A stretch of DNA of 11,350 nt, taken from WRDS01 sp964492775. Its GTDB lineage: Bacteria > Actinomycetota > Coriobacteriia > Anaerosomatales > PHET01. Location: positions 1-11,350 of the forward strand of contig CAZBLH010000042.1 in NCBI GenBank assembly GCA_964492775.1, given 5' to 3'. Below, in pieces: positions 6,254-11,350 of the stretch; position 1 is the first letter of the stretch, and each line of letters begins with the position of its first letter. A program made the position numbers and the translations under genes. The notes below the pieces were generated by a model that made no database searches, was not told where the DNA came from, and saw only the letters and a program-made list of their open reading frames with translations.

Positions 6254-7332
6254 GCCAAGGTCCCGGCGACCGGGTCCGTTTCGAGTCCAGAGTCTGTAAG
6301 CCCCGCAAAGATCATGCGCCCCGCCGGGGTCTGCAAGACAGACGTGACCTCTACCTGTGCAAGATCGCCCACAAGGTGCCGCCCGTTCGCGATGACGACC
6401 ATCGTTCCGTCCTCGAGGTAGCCCACGCCCTGGTTCGCCTCCTTGCCCGGCTTCAGTACCTTGATCAATAGCGTATCACCCGGCAGGTGGGTCGGACGCA
6501 GCGCTGCGGCGGCGTCATTGAGATTGAGCACACTGATGCCCCGTACCGCAGCCACCTTCGAGAGGTTGTAGTCGACGGTAACGAGCAGTGCCCCCGTATC
6601 GCTGGCGAGACGCACGAGCTTGTCGTCGACGCCGGAGAGTTCGGGGTAGTCGATCTCGAGCAAGCTAACGGCCTCCTCGGCAGGTAGCGTGGCCAGCAGA
6701 TCGAGCCCCCTGCGCCCGCGGGACCTGCGGGTGTCGTCGGCCGAGTCTGCGAGTGTCTGAAGCTCGGCGAGCACGAAGCGCGGCAGCCGGACATCACCCG
6801 GCAAGAGGCCGAGACGCGCGAGCTCCGTGAAGCGCCCGTCGATGATCGCGCTCGTGTCGAGGGCGATCATCCTCGTCCCCTCGGCGTGCTTCTCTCCGGG
6901 GGCGAACCTCGGGAACATCGCGAGGAACTCGCGCCGTCTGGTCAGCCCGACCGAGACGCCAACGTAGGCGCACACGACATATGCGATGACCGAGAGAGTC
7001 ACCGCGAGTGAGATCGGTCGCAGTAGTCGCAGGGGTTGAGTAGCGAGCAGGGCGATGACTAGGCCTGTGACCAGTCCGGCGACGCCAAGGATCATGTCCG
7101 CGCTTGCCAGGTCCGCCACCCGGGCCTCGGCACGCCGCCACAGGCTGCCGAGTTCCCGGCCCAAGATCCCGCCGAAGACGTATCCGATCGCTGCCCCCAA
7201 TGAAACAAAAAGAATGATGACGTAGCTTGGGGCAAGTCCGATCTCGGTCTGCCAGTCGACGGTCCTTGAGATCAAGTACCCGCTCAGTAACCCACCTGCG
7301 ACCATCACGAACCGCGTGATCGCTGGAATCAT
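6250..7332 (-). CDS. yacL: Membrane-anchored PIN-TRAM domain protein (YacL family)
   Basis: A 360-residue protein of the YacL family, conserved beside disA or ispD in many bacteria; its precise role is not established. Using the ATG at 7332, the first 130 residues hold about four hydrophobic membrane segments: near 4-21, 37-55, 81-97 and 108-129. The cytoplasmic PIN nuclease domain follows, with acidic residues Asp159 in ALDTSAIIDGR, Glu190 in LAELQTLAD, Asp236-237 in GVDDKL and Asp254 in VTVDYNLSK. A C-terminal TRAM RNA-binding domain (about 280-345) contains LPGDTLLIKVLKPGKEANQG and DGTMVVI. A membrane-bound, RNA-directed nuclease is the natural inference. The start is uncertain: in-frame GTG codons lie at 7338, 7353 and 7395, and a strong AGGAGG sits upstream without a start at normal spacing. 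The stop overlaps ispD. Confidence 0.88.
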   Translation of the reverse strand: MIPAITRFVMVAGGLLSGYLISRTVDWQTEIGLAPSYVIILFVSLGAAIGYVFGGILGRELGSLWRRAEARVADLASADMILGVAGLVTGLVIALLATQPLRLLRPISLAVTLSVIAYVVCAYVGVSVGLTRRREFLAMFPRFAPGEKHAEGTRMIALDTSAIIDGRFTELARLGLLPGDVRLPRFVLAELQTLADSADDTRRSRGRRGLDLLATLPAEEAVSLLEIDYPELSGVDDKLVRLASDTGALLVTVDYNLSKVAAVRGISVLNLNDAAAALRPTHLPGDTLLIKVLKPGKEANQGVGYLEDGTMVVIANGRHLVGDLAQVEVTSVLQTPAGRMIFAGLTDSGLETDPVAGTLA

Positions 7333-7443
7333 GGTCACCGGCTCAGGCGGCACACTCGATGCCGCCGCGCCCTCACCTCCTCGACAACGGAACACGACGC
7401 TCGTGCGCCGCTCTTGGAGTTATCGGCCGAAAGAAGGTCGCGC
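7333..7443 (-). other. Spacer between disA and yacL
   Basis: This 111-nt gap is one of the largest inside the operon. On the minus strand it contains CACGA-GCG-TCGTG, a perfect 5-bp inverted repeat (7405-7393), then GAGGAGGTGAGGG, an excellent Shine-Dalgarno with no in-frame ATG, GTG or TTG at 5-10 nt. No convincing promoter or terminator was found. The true yacL start may lie in this segment. Confidence 0.4.
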
Positions 7444-8514
7444 CTAAACGGACACGTGCGCTTTGAGGCGCATGAGGCCGACGTGCACGGCCTTCGCGCG
7501 CCGCTCGCCGACCCCGTCGACAGCGTCAAGGTCCTCGACGGTGGAAGCGGCGAGGTCGTTCAGAGTGCCGAAACGGGCTACGATCCGCGAGATCACGCTG
7601 CCAGGCAGCATGGGGATCTGCGCAAGTGCTCGGTACCCGCGGGCGCGCAGGTGGCGCTCGGCCTGCTCTCCGGGCATGAGCCCAAGCTCCTGGGCGATCG
7701 ACTCAGGCTCCAGCAGCCGGTCGGCCGGAAGCTCCGAGAGACGCTCGCGTACGAGCGCGACATTGCGGGGCGAGGGGTCGTCGACGTAGTCGCGAACGGC
7801 CAGCGCGTACTGTTCACTGACGCCGGCCGCCAACTCCTCGGACTGCATCCGTACGAGACGGCCCTCAGTCCCGAGCTGCAGCGTGTAACGCCCGACCTCG
7901 CGCTGCACCCGCCGGAGCATCTCGAACCTGCCGAGCACCTCCGCGACGTCCGCAAGCGTGACCAGGTCCTGGAACTCGAGCAGCGTGAGGCGCTCGAGCA
8001 TCTCGTCGAGGCGGCTGCGGTAGTTCTGCATCGTCTGGATCGCCTGGTTCGCTTTGGCGAGCAGAACCTCGATGTCGTCCAGGGTGACCTTGTAGCCGTC
8101 CACATAGAGGTTGACGACGTTGCGGCGCTCCGAGATAGCGATGGTGAGCGCGTTCGCCTGGCGGCTCACCCGCTCGGCGGTGCGGTGGCGCATGCCCGTC
8201 TCGGAGGTCGGTAGGTCGGGGTTGGGCACGAGGTGGACGTTCGCTTTGACAATCCGGTCACCTTCGGGGTCGAGGATGATCGCCCCGTCCATCTTCGCCA
8301 GCTCGAACAGGCGCTGCGGCGTGAACGGCATGTCGATGGTGAAGCCGCCATCGGACATGGGTTCCACCTTGGCGGCGTCGCCGGAGACGATGAGTGCGCC
8401 CGCGCGTGCAGCAAGTAGCATGTCGATGGACTCGCGCAGTCGGGTTCCGGGCGCGACCTTCCGCAGCTCGCCCGCGATCACTTCCTGCATCCGCTTCCGC
8501 TGCTCCGCGACCAA
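7444..8514 (-). CDS. disA: Diadenylate cyclase DisA (DNA integrity scanning protein)
   Basis: A 356-residue, three-domain DisA that condenses two ATP into cyclic di-AMP and reports DNA lesions such as branched intermediates. The N-terminal DAC domain has FELAKMDGAIILD with Asp76-Gly77-Ala78, then ETGMRHRTAERVSRQ with Arg109-His110-Arg111, both needed for catalysis. A helical linker spans roughly residues 150-290. The C-terminal helix-hairpin-helix DNA-binding domain carries RALAQIPMLPGSVISRIVARF and LDAVDGVGERRAKAVHVGL. Usual length is about 357-360. The TTG start (8514-8512) is chosen for the ribosome binding site AAGGGGAG (8527-8520) five bases upstream; an alternative TTG at 8574 lacks such a site. 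It lies 69 nt after radA, which in Bacillus modulates DisA activity. Family members usually have Thr where this protein has Met in GMRHRTAER. Confidence 0.95.
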   Translation of the reverse strand: MVAEQRKRMQEVIAGELRKVAPGTRLRESIDMLLAARAGALIVSGDAAKVEPMSDGGFTIDMPFTPQRLFELAKMDGAIILDPEGDRIVKANVHLVPNPDLPTSETGMRHRTAERVSRQANALTIAISERRNVVNLYVDGYKVTLDDIEVLLAKANQAIQTMQNYRSRLDEMLERLTLLEFQDLVTLADVAEVLGRFEMLRRVQREVGRYTLQLGTEGRLVRMQSEELAAGVSEQYALAVRDYVDDPSPRNVALVRERLSELPADRLLEPESIAQELGLMPGEQAERHLRARGYRALAQIPMLPGSVISRIVARFGTLNDLAASTVEDLDAVDGVGERRAKAVHVGLMRLKAHVSV

Positions 8515-8519
8515 GAGGT

Positions 8520-8527
8520 CTCCCCTT
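8520..8527 (-). promoter_or_regulatory. disA ribosome binding site
   Basis: AAGGGGAG on the minus strand, five bases before TTG (8514-8512). It decides the disA start in favour of this TTG and gives a protein of typical DisA length. Confidence 0.7.
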
Positions 8528-8583
8528 CTCTCGCACTTCGATTCTGCCACGCGGAGCCCTTGCGCGCACCCCAAAATGTGGAA

Positions 8584-9951
8584 TTAGATCCCCGCTGCTG
8601 CCAATGCCTCTGCCAACGTACTTACTTCCGAGCCACCCGTCGCAACACTCCGCGCGCCATCCGTGCGCGAGCTGCGCGCGGGAGCCGAGATGACGTTGGT
8701 GATGCCGAGGCTTGCCGCCTCCTTGCGACGCGCCGCAGCGTGAGACACCGGGCGCACGTGCCCCGTGAGACCGACCTCGCCGAACGCGGCGACGTCCAGC
8801 CCGAGCGGGCGGTCTCGAAGCGCCGATGCGAGGGCCAGAGCCAGCGGCAGGTCAATCGCGGGCTCGGCCACGCGCATACCTCCGGCCACCGAGACCAACA
8901 CGTCCTGCCCGGCGAAGGAGAGCCGGGCTCGCCGCTCAAGCACCGCGAGCACCTGGAGCAGCCGGGCGTTCTCCACGCCCGTCGCCAGCCTGCGCGGCAC
9001 CGGAAGGAAGCTCGGAGTGACGAGCGCCTGTACCTCGACGAGCAAGGGCCGGGTGCCTTCGATCGCGACCATGACTACAGAACCCGCCACGGGCTCGAGC
9101 CGCTCGGCAAGTAGAACTCGCGAGGTCGACTCCACTTCGGTGAGTCCAACCTCGCCCATCTCAAAGATGCCGAGCTCGCTTGAGGAACCGAACCGGTTCT
9201 TGACGGCGCGAACGATCCGGAACGCATGGTCACGGTCACCCTCGAAGTACAGGACCGTGTCAACCATGTGCTCCAGCACGCGCGGACCGGCGATTGCGCC
9301 TTCTTTGGTGACGTGGCCGACGATGAGCGTGATGACGCCCAGATCCTTGGCGATCCGCATCAACCGCGCGGTGCAGGCGCGAACCTGTCCCACGCTTCCG
9401 GGAGCTCCGTCAAGCTCGGGGTCGTGCGCGGTCTGGATGGAGTCCAGCACGAGCACGGTCGGGGTCTGCTCACGCACCGTGGCCTCGACTCTGGTGATGT
9501 CGAGCTCCGGAAGCAGTCGTACGCGCTCCGAGGAGGCCCCGAGCCTGCGCGCCCGAAGGCCGATCTGCGCCGGTGACTCCTCGCCGCACACATACAACAC
9601 GTCCCCGCCCGACTGACCGATCCGGTCAGCCGCCTGGAGGAGTAGCGTCGACTTGCCGATGCCTGGTTCGCCGCCGAGAAGGACGAGCGAGCCAGGCACG
9701 AAACCTCCGCCGAGTACGCGATCCAGCTCGGCAAGCCCTGTGGAGAGCCGTGGCGACTCGTCCTTCCCAGCCCAAGCTAGCGTCAGGGGGACCGCCGCCG
9801 GCCCGACACTGGCTGCCGAGGAGGATGCGGCGCGCTCGGCCTCTTCCACGAACGTGCCGAACTCACCGCACTCACCGCAGCGCCCCGACCAGCGCGGGGC
9901 GCTCGCCCCGCACGTCTGGCACCTCCAGATGCTGCGAGAGCGGCTCGCCAC
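8584..9951 (-). CDS. radA: DNA repair protein RadA (Sms), branch-migration ATPase
   Basis: A 455-residue RecA-like ATPase that drives branch migration of recombination intermediates. The N-terminal zinc finger is CQTC (11-14) and CGEC (25-28). The ATPase core has Walker A GGEPGIGKST (93-102), Walker B VLVLDSIQT (166-174), GHVTKEG and the RadA-specific KNRFG (251-255). The C-terminal Lon-protease-like domain, without evident proteolytic function, includes LPLALALASALRDRPL and AFGEVGLTGHVRPV. Length matches the family. The GTG start (9951-9949) follows the clpC stop with no base between, and the ribosome binding site is weak, so translation probably depends on ribosomes finishing clpC. The next gene is disA, a conserved pairing in which RadA affects c-di-AMP synthesis in Bacillus. 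Confidence 0.96.
   Translation of the reverse strand: MASRSRSIWRCQTCGASAPRWSGRCGECGEFGTFVEEAERAASSSAASVGPAAVPLTLAWAGKDESPRLSTGLAELDRVLGGGFVPGSLVLLGGEPGIGKSTLLLQAADRIGQSGGDVLYVCGEESPAQIGLRARRLGASSERVRLLPELDITRVEATVREQTPTVLVLDSIQTAHDPELDGAPGSVGQVRACTARLMRIAKDLGVITLIVGHVTKEGAIAGPRVLEHMVDTVLYFEGDRDHAFRIVRAVKNRFGSSSELGIFEMGEVGLTEVESTSRVLLAERLEPVAGSVVMVAIEGTRPLLVEVQALVTPSFLPVPRRLATGVENARLLQVLAVLERRARLSFAGQDVLVSVAGGMRVAEPAIDLPLALALASALRDRPLGLDVAAFGEVGLTGHVRPVSHAAARRKEAASLGITNVISAPARSSRTDGARSVATGGSEVSTLAEALAAAGI

Positions 9952-11350
<1,399 letters not shown>

Noticed and set aside
5130..6299. A long plus-strand reading frame of 389 codons opposite ispD and ispF
   Set aside because: It mirrors two well-identified enzymes on the other strand, is Ser/Arg/Thr-rich low-complexity protein, and shows no family motif. 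Long antisense frames are expected in high-GC DNA.
7414..8214. A plus-strand reading frame of 266 codons opposite disA
   Set aside because: It is the codon-position shadow of disA, with no recognisable domain and no convincing ribosome binding site.

Overview
The window is a dense, high-GC bacterial chromosomal segment. Every gene I can support lies on the minus strand, so transcription runs from high to low coordinates. It holds the conserved housekeeping block clpC-radA-disA-yacL-ispD-ispF-cysE-cysS-rlmB-yacP-sigH, followed by tRNA-Thr(UGU), tRNA-Tyr(GUA) and tRNA-Thr(GGU). This order is known from Bacillota and from deep Actinomycetota such as the Coriobacteriia. The high GC, the GTG/TTG starts, a SigH (Spo0H-type) sigma factor, and the lack of gltX between ispF and cysE and of mini-RNase III between cysS and rlmB together make a Coriobacteriia-like actinobacterium my best guess. 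That taxonomic call is an inference. No mobile element, CRISPR array, phage gene or long non-coding stretch was seen.

Layout in transcription order. 11350-9952: 3' part of clpC (AAA+ unfoldase), cut by the window edge. 9951-8584: radA, whose GTG touches the clpC stop. 8514-7444: disA (c-di-AMP synthase), from a TTG with a good ribosome binding site. 7332-6250: yacL-type membrane PIN-TRAM protein. 6253-5504 and 5507-5013: ispD and ispF of the MEP isoprenoid pathway, joined by 4-nt overlaps. 4968-4123: cysE with an unusual C-terminal tail. 4093-2612: cysS. 2607-1870: rlmB. 1873-1355: yacP-type NYN nuclease. 1233-577: sigH, with its own probable promoter and a leader hairpin that covers its ribosome binding site. 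505-1: three tRNA genes with at least one clear sigma-70-type promoter between them.

How the genes fit together. ClpC, RadA and DisA deal with protein quality control, recombination-intermediate processing and signalling of DNA integrity. IspD and IspF perform two steps of isoprenoid precursor synthesis. CysE and CysS link cysteine synthesis to cysteine charging. RlmB and the YacP-type protein act on rRNA and ribosome-bound mRNA. SigH is a sigma factor with apparently separate transcriptional and translational control. The Thr-Tyr-Thr tRNA order matches the ancient tRNA cluster upstream of tuf in many bacteria, so tuf, tRNA-Trp, rpmG, secE and nusG are expected just beyond the left edge.

Nothing here looks like a wholly new multi-gene system. 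The two observations most worth a second look are the sequestering hairpin before sigH (1240-1274), which suggests post-transcriptional control of a sigma factor, and the roughly 70-residue CysE extension ending in isoleucine, which may be a variant way to bind cysteine synthase.
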